NCBI RefSeq assembly: GCF_014529535.1
Contig: NC_050738.1
Span: 5,808,140 to 5,872,139 of the forward strand
Direction of reading: 5' to 3'
DNA: 64,000 nt
Source of the DNA: Bradysia coprophila
Lineage: Eukaryota > Arthropoda > Insecta > Diptera > Sciaridae
Below are positions 36,505 to 48,721 of this stretch, one piece after another. Position 1 is the stretch's first letter; every line of letters begins with the position of its first letter. A model generated the notes under the pieces. It was given only the letters and a program-made list of their open reading frames with translations. It was not told where the DNA came from and did not search any database. A program made the position numbers and the translations under genes.

Positions 36505-37310
36505 CATTCCTTGATGCCACGATAACTTGAGCAAATTCTAAACGGATTTCCAAAAACTTTTTTTTATCGACAAGGAATTAAATTCCTCAGGTTAAGTTCG
36601 AAGATGGGCTATGAAGAACCGATGATCTTAAAGATATTATCAAAAGAATTTTTGGCTCGTCGCATGATGCCACGATAACTCGAGTAGTTTTCGACGGATT
36701 TCTAAAAAAATCGACGAGGAATGGAATTCCTCAGGTTAAGTTCGAAGATGGACTATAACAGACGGGTGACCTTAGAGATATTCTCAAAAGAATTTTTGTC
36801 TTGTCGCTTGATTCCATAATAACTCCAGTAGTTTTCGACGAATTTCCAAAAACTTTTTTTTAATCGACGAGGAATTAAATTCCTCAGGTTAAGTTCAAAG
36901 GTGGACTATAACAGACGGGAGATCTCCGTGATATTCTCAAAAGAATTTTCGTCTCTTCGCTTGATAACACGATAATTTGAGTTATCTTCAACAGATTTTC
37001 AATTTTTTTTATTCGACTGGAATTAAATTCCTGAGGTTAAGATCGAAGATAGGTTATAAGTAACAATTGATAGCACGATAACTTGAGTAATAATCAACAG
37101 ATTTTAAAAAAATATGAGAATGACTAAGAATGAAATTCGTGAGAAGAACCAGATCATCTGTCTATATAGTCTACTTGTCAAACGGAGTAATTTTCGACAG
37201 CTTTCCAAAAACTTTTGTACTGAAATTACTCGGGCTAAGTTCGTTAATGGAAAATACTGGAGTAATCTGTGATTTATTCCGAAAAGACTTACTGTTGATG
37301 CTAGATAAAA
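36505..37310. repeat. degenerate tandem array, unit about 150 bp
   Basis: The block GATGCCACGATAACT.GAG recurs, decaying, at about 36513, 36666, 36810, 36963 and 37069. Each is followed by a GACGGATTTC-like block, ATCGACGAGGAATTAAATTC, CTCAGGTTAAGTTCGAAG and CTCAAAAGAATTTT. Spacing is 153, 144, 153 and 106 bp. No protein is read through the units. It starts about 40 bp after the palindromic MITE. Confidence 0.75.
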
Positions 37311-37326
37311 AAAATGAACTAGTGTG

Positions 37327-37575
37327 AACTTTGCGGCCAGAGCGTAGCGAGGGCCGTTATCACACGAGTTGCATACCTTGTTCATAAGCAATTAGGGCCA
37401 ATTTTCGGTAAAACATCGAAAATATTTGACGTTTCAATTGAAACATTCAGCTACAACTTTGTCGAACGAAAATATTCCCTTAGAATTATTTGCTAAAAAA
37501 GTCTCATAATCTAGAAAATTTTAACGATCGTAAACTTTGCGGCCAGAGCGAAGCGAGGGCCGTATTCACACGAGT
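37327..37575. repeat. two direct copies of a GCGGCCAGAGCG motif block
   Basis: ACTTTGCGGCCAGAGCG, GCGAGGGCCG and CACACGAGTT occur at 37327-37370 and 37532-37575, 205 bp apart. It is related in style to the GAGGCGAAGCCGAG block of repeat R1. Confidence 0.6.
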
Positions 37576-37599
37576 TTAAATTTATTCAAGAGTTTAGCA

Positions 37600-39700
37600 A
37601 GAATAACGTCCTTTTTACAGCGTCTCTTAGCAGACAGTAACACCGCAGCATCTTTTGTTTGAAAATGTAGAAATACAATTGTTTATTCTGAAATTTGATT
37701 TTCAATAAAATTAAAGGAGCAAACAATTTATGACAAAACAAGTCAAAGAGCTACTTTGATCAAGATCAATCTACAATATTTTTGTAACAATTTCAAAAAC
37801 CTATTGAGAAAATATCAGTCAGTCAAGGGACCTGACCCACCCATAAGGTGGGGCCTAGTATGACATCGTAAATAATGTGTTACACAACCAATTATTAATT
37901 CGGTCCCAGCCAAACACCGCATTCATTGATAATTAAAAAATGTTGCACGCCCGAAAATAATTCCACATTAATGCATCCGAATGGCCTGCAACAAACGTAC
38001 ATTATTGTACATTAAATTGTCGTTCAAAAGCTCATCAAATTTTGATGTCAAATGAATTGACGTTACGAGAGGTCATCATATATCATCGCAGAAAACACGT
38101 TTTCCACGTTTAACCTCATTTCCAAATCATACACACACAAAAATCGTATTTTCACAGCTCACAACCCGACCATCATACATACCAAATTATAAAAGTGAAG
38201 GAAAGGAAGTGAAAAAGATAGAGAAAAAATCCTCCATTTATTTTATTAAGTTATAAATTCTCCATAAAAAAAAGACGAAGAAGCGCTCCGGTCTCTCCCT
38301 TTGCAAGAACAAACATTTTCATTAAATTCAATAACATCGAAACCACCGAAAAGTTCCATAAATTTATGCAAATTTGATGATACCAAAAGCGAACCGAAAT
38401 GAACCCCGACCCCCTAGCAAGCGTTTTCGTAACACACAAAATTATGGTCGCTTTGATAATGCGATACTCGGTGATAATTTATATGGAATAAAAACAGTTG
38501 TCTAGTTATGTTTATTATGTGCACACTCCTCAACGTAATAAGAGTTGGAAGGCTGGCGGTATTTGGTTCGGCGGTGGCCCTCAGATATCAAAGTAAGATA
38601 TTTTCGGCTGTGCTGTGTTAATTAAGAATCATTTAGAAAAGCGACTTGGTGTGGTTTGTGTATGAAAATTGATAAAATATTGCGGTTAGACGTTAATGGT
38701 TTTGGCTGGTGTGGCATGGTCGTGTCACGGTTGTATGGTGTTGATATTCATTTCTGGTGAAATGGTGGAATAAAGATATTGTAATGTTAATGTTATTTAT
38801 TACAATGTCGATTAAACTTTGGAGTGTACGAGAGATAGTGGGTTCCGTGTGATAAATTTTTTTTTCTTCTCTCTCCTTTCGGCCTCGATTAAGCATCGTC
38901 ATATATGAGAATATGCCATCACTATGTTGTATACACCACATAAGTATAACTCGACAGTAATAGTTCAGTTGACATAATTCACATCATTAGGCTGACATTA
39001 AAACGAATCCCGTAGATTAGCTGATAGAAATAATTGGATTGCATAATATGTGTGTTGAAGCGAAAGACATCTTCAAACTCTGAAATTGTGTCTTTCCATG
39101 CATAAATTTGCCAGCGAACGTGTGATATCACTTAAATCAGTACTTATTCAATTAAAATTTTGCGCATCCACCACACAGTATAGTTCAGTCGATTTGAAGT
39201 TCGCAACAATGTCGACGAGAGGGTATGAGGGTGGAATCAAGTAAAGTACTCGAGCTGTGGAAATGAGACCATGAATTTGATGGAATAAGAAGATGCATAA
39301 ATCTTCTGCTGTGGAATTTATTGGAAGCAATAACCACACAAACAGCTTATGAGCTTAATCAAAAATTTAGCTTGACATAATTTTGATTGAGCTGTCTCCG
39401 AAGAGTAAGCAACGTCTGAGCTGTACCGTAAATTTGTAAATATTTTGATGAAGGGTTTTCGGAGCAGACGAGATTTGGAGCGAAAAGAATGTTGGAAAGT
39501 GGGCAATAACGGGGGGATTAAGAATGATGGAAGGTTAAAATGTAATTGACTTTTAAGCTGCTGGTAGTTTGAGGATATGACGAAGTAGATTCGAATTTAT
39601 TAGAATACTGTCTTAGCTTCCTACACTCTTGCCACATATAGCTGACCACTTCGCTCTCTATATTCACTGAATGATTGATCATTCTTTTCGTGTTCACATC
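37600..39700. other. gene-free stretch 3' of the carrier gene
   Basis: Only short minus-strand frames (60-82 codons) without recognisable domains. No repeats that I can define. Confidence 0.45.
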
Positions 39701-39714
39701 CTGGTTTATTCATT

Positions 39715-39720
39715 CATTAA
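39715..39720 (-). terminator. polyadenylation signal of the carnitine carrier gene
   Basis: TTTATT on the + strand (AATAAA on the coding strand) lies about 60 bp after the stop codon. Confidence 0.6.
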
Positions 39721-39778
39721 CAAAGAGTAAATTCACACTTGTTCAAAACTCGCCATCAAGTCGTTACTAACTTTAGTG

Positions 39779-41175
39779 TCATAGACTCGGTGCCGTCCAA
39801 TTCAAGAATTTCATTGCAACTTCAAAACCCATAAAGCAGGCCGCATTGGCTGGAAATGCTCGCACAAAGACTGGTACGATTCCTCTGAACAAACCCTTCG
39901 GTCCATCTTCCCTGAGAAGTGCTCGCAATGCATCGCGGAAACCTTTAGGATACGTTCCTTCAGGGGCTGCAATTCAAAATTTGAACTAAATGTCCGCCTA
40001 CCTTTGGCAATTATTTATTGTTACCAGTTTGAATTCTGCTCTTAATAACATCTGCCGGCAGCATAAAGACCCAATTTATAATGCCAGTTAATCCGCCAGC
40101 TGTGAGTGTCCTAATCGGCGTTAAGCTTGTACCATCAGCAGGAGCGAATGCCTTTTTCAAAACGTCGTAGGTCATGAAATATAAACCGGCTTGTGGAATT
40201 CCTAGACACAAAGCACTTGTCAGCTGTTACTCTCTTCACCGAAACCGCGTCTAACCACAACGACGGATCTTCACACACCTCTAATGAATGTCGCTCCAAG
40301 TCCTCTATACAAACTAGAAATGCCGCCAGTTTTTAACAGTTGCCGTCCACAGTCGATCGGTCCAGCATATACAGTTTGACCAGGCAACGGAGCCGAGCCT
40401 GCTTGAATCTAAGAAGAAGAAAATGCGTCGTGAAACATATTTCGGTACATTACTATGTAACCTAGGCCACCTGTAACAGGCATTTAATTCGCTCTACTGG
40501 ACATACGAGAAATGTGCACATTGCTCCGGAAAATCCACCCGCAAAAAACATTTTAATGGGCGTCATCTCACCAGGCCACAGCTTACTGATCCCTGTTTTT
40601 CCCAGACCTAATCGTCGAACCTAATACATGAGAATTCAACATTTTCACTCAAAGTTACTAAATGTTACCATAGCCGAAAAATGCTAGAGCGAAGTTCGGA
40701 GTGACCATCATAATTGGTGTACCCATTCCTAAAAAGCGTTGTGTACAATGGAAAAGGTCAAGCGTTAATTATACGGGTAATAATAGAATGTAAATAGCCT
40801 CAATACAACGTACACACACACTCCGAGGAGTGTGTGTGTACGTTGTATTGAGGCTATTTAATAGAATGAGTTTACCTTTGTAAAAACCTCGTAGACCCTC
40901 GTTCACCAATGTTTTTCGAGCGCAATCGAATGCGCCTGTATACAACGGAGCCATCCCATTTGTAGGTGCTGACATTGTTTGAAGACGAACCTGGGTAAAA
41001 CATTCCGACAATTTTGCTTATCTTTAGCATCCTTTCGAATCCAGTCATCAGTGATGACTCACCACTCACTCACTTTTATTGTGTCGAACGGATGTCCAGC
41101 AATAACTAGGCACATTCCACCGAATCCTCCGGCTAGAAAATTTTTCGCTGGACTTATTGGAGTTTGGCCCGACAT
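39779..41175 (-). CDS. colt: mitochondrial carnitine/acylcarnitine carrier, 7 exons
   Basis: Exons on the minus strand: 41175-41074, 40990-40876, 40728-40669, 40607-40471, 40408-40279, 40201-40025 and 39966-39779. All joins keep frame and total 909 nt, giving 302 aa, the usual SLC25 length. The three carrier repeats carry the P-x-[DE]-x-x-K signatures PFDTIK (near residue 29), PVERIK and PADVIK. The second, followed by CLLQIQAG, is characteristic of carnitine/acylcarnitine carriers (vertebrate SLC25A20, Drosophila colt), as is the N-terminal [14 protein letters not shown]. The protein should sit in the inner mitochondrial membrane and exchange acylcarnitine for carnitine in fatty-acid oxidation. 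The start is the only ATG before the first transmembrane helix. Exon 4 uses an acceptor at GATTAG; the alternative acceptor 12 bp upstream breaks the frame. Intron 2 is doubled in size by a palindromic insertion. All signatures are intact. Confidence 0.94.
40791..40860. mobile_element. perfect 70-bp palindrome inserted in carrier intron 2
   Basis: Two perfect 34-nt arms (TAAATAGCCTCAATACAACG at the outer end) around a 2-nt centre (GA). It is flanked by an 8-bp direct repeat ATAGAATG (40783-40790 and 40861-40868), or 10 bp if counted as TAATAGAATG. Removing element and duplication leaves a 69-bp intron like the others in this gene (58-83 bp). This is a recent tiny hairpin insertion. Confidence 0.85.
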
Positions 41176-41383
41176 CTTCACGGTATAATTCGTCTAAAAA
41201 TCTGGAGTGATAGTGGAAACCTACAATAGTATTCGACTGTGAGTTATTTTCGTATTGAACTGAACATAAAAGAGAATGTTTTTCAATGACTTTACAACAA
41301 TTTCAATAGAGACTTTGAAGCTAATAGTCTATATATATGGTTATAAAAGAGAGATTCTAAGGTCACAACCATTTTTTTTGTAC

Positions 41384-41426
41384 CGATATCAGCTGTAAAA
41401 TGATTACCATTTTACAGCTGATATCG
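41384..41426. repeat. perfect 19-bp hairpin upstream of the carrier gene
   Basis: CGATATCAGCTGTAAAATG, 5-nt loop ATTAC, then the exact complement. It lies 209 bp upstream of the carrier ATG, within likely promoter or 5' UTR sequence. A regulatory role is unproven; it is too short for a normal microRNA precursor. Confidence 0.7.
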
Positions 41427-41429
41427 ACA

Positions 41430-42630
41430 CAGATAATAGATTTAGATTACATAGGGTCAGTGTACCAGTTTCGGGACATGTACGAATAGTCGTAAGTCAC
41501 CTATTACCCTTCCATTCATAAATTTATCAATAAATAACAATAGGTGTTTAACTCCTCCCACACGTCCGGAGATTGAGCCACTGACTCTAGCTCTAATATA
41601 AGTCAATCGCTACATTTACTATTCATACATCTCCCGAGTAAATTTTTAGTATCAATTAGGTGCAAGATATTCAAACAGCATAGTTGACGACAAAATCCAT
41701 CCTGTGAAAATGACTGAATCTCCACAAAAAAAAATTAAACGTTTGTCTTATCACTTTTACAACCGAAACTGTGTTGTATTTACACAACAGAATGTTATTT
41801 TCAGATTGTTGAACATTTCATACTAAATAATTCGGTGCACCGAAATAAACAACAGTGAAACGAGCGTGTTACCAACAATTAGCAAAAAAAAACTTGACTA
41901 AACAGTGATATGATGGTTTTACAACTAACAGCATATTATGTGTCCATAAACGGATCGAGTTGTAATCTTCAATAATTTTATGTTCAACTAGATAAGATAA
42001 GGTCAAACTGTTAAGTGACGTCGGCTAACCTAGCATAGGTTACCGTTCAACGATGCAACCTAAAATAAGTATTTTAAAAATATTTTCTTACGCCGATAGG
42101 CCTATGGTCACTACACGTATTGCAGCTTCTCGCTAACTGATATTTTTTAAATAATTTTTGGTAAGATAATTACGATGTATAATCTGCATCTTAGCTAATC
42201 TATATCTTCTCTTCTTACACATACAAACAACTATTAGCAATGAAATATGTATTCAAGTTACTTTTATATAATTAGATGTGATAACTCAACCATATCGAAT
42301 GCAACTCATCTACCTCAAAGTGATAAGATTGTGAGCGTTTGTGGTGTTATACAGGTGATTGACTGTATAAAGGCTATTCAATTTCAGAAAGAGCTTTATT
42401 TATCAATTGCAAATTTTGAGTAGATGCCACATTTCTGTCGATCGAAATACTTTAGTTGCATATCATGAGCATATTCGGAATTGCTTTCAAAACAAAGCAT
42501 TGGAGGGATTCTTTTCAAAAACCACCTAATATCGCCCAGAGGGTTTTCTGAGCGATAATAATCGTTTTTTCGATAGGTACAGTCGGTTTTTTTTATTTAG
42601 GAACATATTTGAAATATTTCAGAGTTTTAA
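41430..42630. other. gene-free stretch
   Basis: No open frame or repeat of note. GAGGGATTCTTTTCAAAAA at about 42493 resembles one end of the 48722-49347 element, but no partner end was found. Confidence 0.45.
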
Positions 42631-42638
42631 AAGTCATC

Positions 42639-42929
42639 GATGTCATGGCCAAGGTAAATATAGTGAGGAGGTAATGCCATATATAACCGAATCAGATGTG
42701 CGGTGGCACGAAAGTTCGATACAAACGCCATCTCATCCCTTCGTTGAAAGCAAAAAATGGAATAGAAAGTCGGGCCATCTGTTGTGAGATAGCGAAAATA
42801 TTTTTGTGAAATACAAGGAAATCGTAGTCAACCATTTTAAAAAAAGATGTCATTTGCATCGAACTTATGTGCTAGGCCGCGCGTCTGAATGGCATTACCT
42901 CCCACTATATTTACCTTGGTCATGGCATC
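42639..42929. mobile_element. 291-bp TIR element (MITE)
   Basis: About 40-bp inverted termini: left GATGTCATGGCCAAGGTAAA and right reverse complement GATGCCATGACCAAGGTAAA, continuing through TATAGTG, GAGGTAATGCCAT. Non-coding interior; no convincing TSD. Confidence 0.75.
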
Positions 42930-43299
42930 CATTTTACACTTTCTCGTAGGCGCACTTTTTATTTCGAATTTGAATTTTTTGTCATTTTCAATTATTTATT
43001 GTTTTCCTGCGCAAAGTGATTAATTTCTGGTTTTAATATTTTATTTTATAATTTGGAAGTTACTCCAACTTGAGACTGTGCGAATGACAGAATTAATAGA
43101 AATAACATATTTTGAAGTTTTATCAGATTTTTGTCGTAAATATTTTATAGATAAATATTGTTAGTATAGTTCTTTGGTAACGCGAAACATTTTTTGACTT
43201 TTTCAAGGTTATATACACATTACAAGGCAGCGTCAATGTTGAAGCACGACTAACCTTTACCCTACTGATTAAAATTTTTCATATTTTACAATTAAAAGA

Positions 43300-43435
43300 A
43301 TTTACGTGTTACGGCATGTTTCATTTTCATTTACATTGCCTAATCACGTAAAGCATTGTACTTACGAGGTTCCAAGTTGTGTATTTGATAAGTGGGGTGT
43401 TACAGCCCGACCCGAAGGGGAGTAATATACTATTA
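43300..43435. repeat. dispersed repeat R3
   Basis: TTACGTGTTACGGCATGTTT, CCTAATCACGTAAAGC and GGTTCCAAGTTGTGTATTTG followed by CCCGACCCGAAGGGGAG match 57946-58133 (partly inverted) and 24035-24108 (inverted). Confidence 0.7.
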
Positions 43436-44165
43436 CGACCAATTTGTTTATTCAATACTAAGAACACACATTCTTATTCTACGGACTATAACGGACCGTA
43501 CAGTGTGTGTGGCTTCCAGTGAGACCATTTGTGGAAGAAAATCAAAGCCTAGCTTAGAAGCTTGCTTAGAAGTTTCTTGAATTAAATTTAATCGTGAAAG
43601 ATAAGTTTATCAATGCCAGTATACTCTGACAGAAATTATCGTTAACAATAAAGAGAGACGAATGTATCTAACATCGTGTGAAATATTTGTTTCATCTAAA
43701 TTCGGTAAATTAATCATATAATGCGAATCTTTAGATGCTTTAGAAACTAGAATCATTTTAGTCTTATTAGAATAATTTAGATGCTAAGACGTTTGGAATA
43801 TCGCATAGAAAAATCTACGAAAAGGTTAAATACCAAAATTCGACAATTTTCTGACGAAATGCCTAAAGCTGGGGAAATTCAAAGGAAAAGTAAGAACCAA
43901 TGAGAAGTTTGATGATGTGGATGACATTCGATGCCATGGACATAAAGAGACTAGAAGGTAGAATCAAAACAACATGTTTAATCCTGTTCATATATCACGT
44001 TATGAAGTTCCAATATTCAGCTGAAATTAGAAAAAAAAGTTTTCATTCAGGCGGACCAAAAACTTCACATTAACTCACCAGGTAGAGAGCCAAAACAACA
44101 ACTTTTTCTCTCACCTGTTCTTCTACTTTTCGTCACGGTGATATCACTCATGTACTATTTCGACA
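43436..44165. other. gene-free stretch
   Basis: No gene or repeat supported. Confidence 0.45.
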
Positions 44166-44169
44166 CAAA

Positions 44170-44514
44170 ACATGTTTTTCCATGTGAAACATGTTTTCTG
44201 TCTAAAATATGTTTTCCATCTGAAACATGTTTTCCATCTGAAATATGTTTCACATCTGAAATATGTCTATCATCTGAAACATGTCTATCATCTGAAACAT
44301 GTTTTCTATTTGAATCACGTTTTCTATTTGAAACATTTTTGCGATCTAAAACATGTTTTCTAACTGAAATATGTTTTCTACCTGAAACATGTTTACCATC
44401 TGAAACATGTTTTCTATCTGAAATATGGTTACCATGTGAAACATGTTTCCAATCTGAAATATGTCTACCATCTGAAACATGTTTTCCATCTAAAGCATGC
44501 TAGCCATGCGAAAC
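44170..44514. repeat. 18-bp minisatellite, about 19 units
   Basis: Units of the type ATCTGAAACATGTTTTCC vary at several positions. Most contain the near-palindrome GAAACATGTTT(T)C. Because 18 is a multiple of three, the array leaves long open frames in two forward frames: 44138-44503 reads as a Cys-rich hexapeptide repeat of type SETCFL, and another reads LKHVFH. I treat these as consequences of the repeat, not genes. Confidence 0.9.
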
Positions 44515-44519
44515 AATAT

Positions 44520-46830
44520 CTTTTCATAGAAAATTGTTATTTTTTAAATTTTAATTTTCAAATTTTTCGCCGTATTCCAGTTACCTTCTGCTCTTTTATA
44601 TCCATGGCGCACGATGTCAACCCACACTCTTTAGTTGTATTGTTAACGATAATAAAGAAACCATTGTTGCTACTTTTATCTACTACTGATTACAAAATTA
44701 ACTGACTTTGTTTGTTCACATAGACCAGTTAATCAAACAGCTGAATTGGCATAGTCCACAAAATTGAAAGTCGCGCTGCCACTATACCACAAAATTAAAA
44801 GCCGGGCACTATACGACATAAATCTGATAAAACTTCAAAAAAGTTACTTTTTTCGATTGATTCTTTTATTTACCCAGTCGTAAATTAGAGTATTGTCCTT
44901 CCAAATTCTAAAATAAAATATTAAAACCCAAAATTGAACAGTTTCTGTAGCAAAACAACGAAAAATTGAAAAAGACGAAAAATTCAAATTCAAAATAAAA
45001 AGTGTGCCTGAGAAAAAGCGTGAAACGGACGCATTTTTGCTATTTGACATTAATGACATTTAGAAACTCTAAAAAATCTTACGACGTTCGAATTTAGTTT
45101 GAACCAACTGTAATATTATCTTGGAGCGATAATATTGACCAGAACTCAATATTTTCGTCTTCTCGGCGATATTCGTTCGAGACGATAATCACACTTTAGA
45201 AATGTCACGTCTTAGTGGAAACCTCGTCAGTAAACCACACACAAACATATATTTTTGAAAAAGAAATATTTAATTTTTTCAAACTTTATTCACTTTACGA
45301 AATCGACAAAAATTACATAGATATTTTGCAGGCCATAAAACGATGTTCATTAGTCTTTTATGACGATAATGGTGCCATCGGGTCTTACTACGATTATATC
45401 GTCCAACACTTTGGGCATAGCCATAGCCTTAAAAGAATAGGGTTCTTAGTAAGAATCAAAGAACACTTGGCACCAGCCTAGTTACCTGAGTTAGCCCGAA
45501 GAACAAGTTTATAATCAAAATAAAAAAAGTTGCAACTTTCATGTTCATTTTAGTTTTGAGTTGTTGGATTTTTATTTTTTTTACCAAAAATTATCAATTG
45601 ACTGGAACAACTACTGTTAGACTAACTTCTTCCAACAGGATTGCTCGCTTTATATAGTAATTTAAAAATTCGGTAATTAATGTTCAATTATTTGATCAGT
45701 CGTTTTAGCTTATTTATGTAAGACATGAGCTAATTTTGCTTCGTTCATTTTTATTGCGATGCGTTTATTTCCGCCCTCTAGCAAACACATGTGGCAATAA
45801 AAAAACTTTTTGTTATCTAAGTCAACTAGTTTAGCTTCGATGCGCGTGTAGAATAACAGACTTTTTCGACGCAAAATTTTTGTAGAACCACAATAATTTA
45901 TGGCCCATAAAATTTTGATGAGCGGAAAACAACAGATAAACAAAGCTGATGCAGGGTTTTGCAAGATAGTTTCATCGACAATAGTTTTAAAATCTTCATA
46001 CTATCTCCATATAAATATGGTTTGGTTTTTCATGTAACTAAATAGATTCGCCTGACTTTCCAATCAAGTTGCACATTTTGTACTTTCCTCCGTAATAAGA
46101 TTGTTCATCATACTCCCATAGATATGTACTGTCGACGTCAGTGAAATTTAGACATAAATTTCCTTCAGGTGTTTTTAGCTGGTCATACAAAGTTTGTAAT
46201 ACAAACGGATGTGCTTGTACTTTTTTAAACCGTATTAAAACTTATGAGCTGTTGTGTTTGTTTGGGTGTTTTTGTTTCAGTGGACCAGCTGAATAACAGC
46301 TGAAGCATATTCATGTCAAAATTTCCCTGACGTTCACTTGTACGTTACTTTACTCAAAAAAGCTAAGCAAATTTTGACAGTATGTAAAATATAATAAGTA
46401 CTTCATTGGCAGCGTTAACGAAGGTTAACCATTACATGCGACCATTTGCGATCCATAATATGAAGTATATTCACTATTCGTGAATTCTTTTATGATAATC
46501 AACTTTTGCATAAATCAAAATACGTTGGATACTGAGCAATATCAATTCGGAAACAGCTTTGTGATACTCGGAAACTCATTCGTGTATCTTTTAGCATCTT
46601 TCTTCGGTAACTGTTTTCTGAGCGGCAGGCAACAGTCGCCGAAGCATGTTGCTCAAAAAACATCCTTGTGAGTTTGAGAGTATCGCAAAATTGTTACCTC
46701 ATGTAATAAATCCCTTTAGCTATTCTTTCTACTATTCTCGGATAGGAAATTTGATATTTAGTCCTTGCGTTGGGACAACAAATCTCCCACTAGTCAAAAT
46801 AACAAATATCCAACGAATTACGCAATTACG
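44520..46830. other. gene-free stretch
   Basis: Scattered open frames up to 88 codons (for example 45215-45481 +, without an ATG at its start) have no recognisable domain. Confidence 0.4.
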
Positions 46831-46915
46831 TTATTGACTTCAGCTTCGCCTCGAACCAGCATATTTTACACGAAAACTTGACTTTTGAACTTTTTTATCT
46901 CTAGATATATGGTAA
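46831..46915. repeat. dispersed repeat R1, partial copy
   Basis: TTATTGACTTCAGCTTCGCC, TTTTACACGAAAACTTGACT and TTTTTATCTCTAGATAT follow the left arm of 32737-33415. Confidence 0.6.
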
Positions 46916-48720
46916 ATGGATATTATAGCTATTGTAAAGCTACAGTAATCGATACTGTTTCGGTTAGCAGAATATTAAATAAATAAAAAAATGTGGAAGG
47001 CATGTGAGGGAATAATCTCTTGATCAAAATATTGTTTGCATTTAATTGAAAATAACTTGGAATATATTTCGAACAAAATTCACAACGAAATTTTTGAACT
47101 AGCATGCAATATAGACAAAACGTTATTATTCACAGCATCAACATTATTCGTAGCAAAATAAAAAAAAATCCATTCCACAAACGAACGCTGCACTATTTCG
47201 GAACAATTAACCATGTTACCAGACGCAATTAAGCATAACTGAAAGTCAAGCTGTAAAATAGTGATTAAATCACACATTATAATTTACGTACAATTTGGCT
47301 GCACCAGGGGCTTTGAATAATATCACCAATTTCGGAATACAAAAGCTAAACGATTTAATTTTAAATATTCTATTTTATGGCATTTTACACTCAGAAGGTT
47401 CGCCAAACTTGAAATGCTTCAACGAACACAACACGCGCCACACCACACAAAAAAAATAGCGACCGAGCGGTATATATATAATTGACGACCATAAAATTGT
47501 TCCATTTCGTTATATTTTCCACTTTCCACCATCACTTTCTGCATATATGGATGTAATTTATAAAATATATAAACTTAGAATAAAGCATTATTTCCAAGCC
47601 AATTTAGATGTGCCATTTTAAGAGTGGGAACTACATTTACCCTTCGTTACATTTAGATACAATAATATCCATATCATTGTTAAATCATAGCACATATATA
47701 ATACGTTATATATGTACAGCGCTACATATGCACTGTCGTTGGATAAATTTATATTTGTTACGTATATTATGACACAGACAGAACTTGTAGAAAATGTTGA
47801 AATGGAACCCTTAAATTTCGTTTCATTTTGTATAAATATAAAATGCTCTCCATGGCTGTTCAAAATGTCTTAAAAGACGTATTGCCTCCCATAAAACGTG
47901 GAAGATATACAATTATATTCGTATATGTACAGCTGTACGGGGGGATATGGTCATTTTGCGAGCCAAAATTAAATGGGATTAGTTATAGTATTATGCATCA
48001 CGAAGATAATACTACCCCAGAAGACTACTACACAGTCACCAGTTAATGTTATATATAGCACCATAACAACTGAAAACGTACCAAGAAAATTAATTTTCTT
48101 GTTTGCTAAGTAGCGATCTTAATATTTTCACTGAAATCCTGCCCGCAGCAGCATGCTTTATAGCATTGACAAATTGAAAAACGTCGTGAGGTCACATACA
48201 GGAAGAACGTTGTTATGTCAATGGAGGTGACAAATGATTTTCTGTATTATCGTCGATTTTTTGTTGCATTCGTTACACGTGCTGCAGTTTCTGTAAAGTA
48301 GCTTTGAACTGGCATAAGTTGAACAGCTTTGGGATAAAATCAAAAAATGGCTATTTCAAACAATAGATTGTGGCGATATTAACCTTTCACAGCCGGCAAA
48401 CATAACGTGTAATTATCGAATCTGTCACTTTTAAGTATTTTCGACAGATGCAGATTCTTTTACTTCAACAGTTTCCAACTTACTTTTTTTCTATATACAA
48501 CTGTTTTAATCAGTACAGAGCTCATCGTTTATTTGTGACATTATTGTTGACAACAGATGAGATAGATCAGATATTTCATGTGGTCACTTCTTATGTCTTT
48601 TCGGTAAACTAGGCATGTAAGAGTTATATGCGAATTCTGATAAATCTGATAGTTGAATGCAAAGGAGCCAAGGACCTTATGTTGTACCAGTTACTGTCGT
48701 GAAGTGTGACATTCTGAAAT
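46916..48720. other. gene-free stretch
   Basis: AT-rich with TATATA runs near 47470 and 47700; open frames of up to 81 codons without recognisable domains. Confidence 0.45.
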
Positions 48721-48721
48721 A

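Noticed and set aside
40608..40620. Carrier exon 4 starting at the upstream TTAG acceptor
   Set aside because: That acceptor shifts the frame and brings an early stop; the GATTAG acceptor 12 bp downstream keeps the frame and the family sequence.
44138..44503. Cys-rich repeat protein gene
   Set aside because: The frame is a by-product of an 18-bp repeat; another forward frame is also open, and no promoter or splice support is seen.
45215..45481. 88-codon frame
   Set aside because: It starts without ATG and resembles no known protein; the flanking AG and GT are not convincing splice sites.
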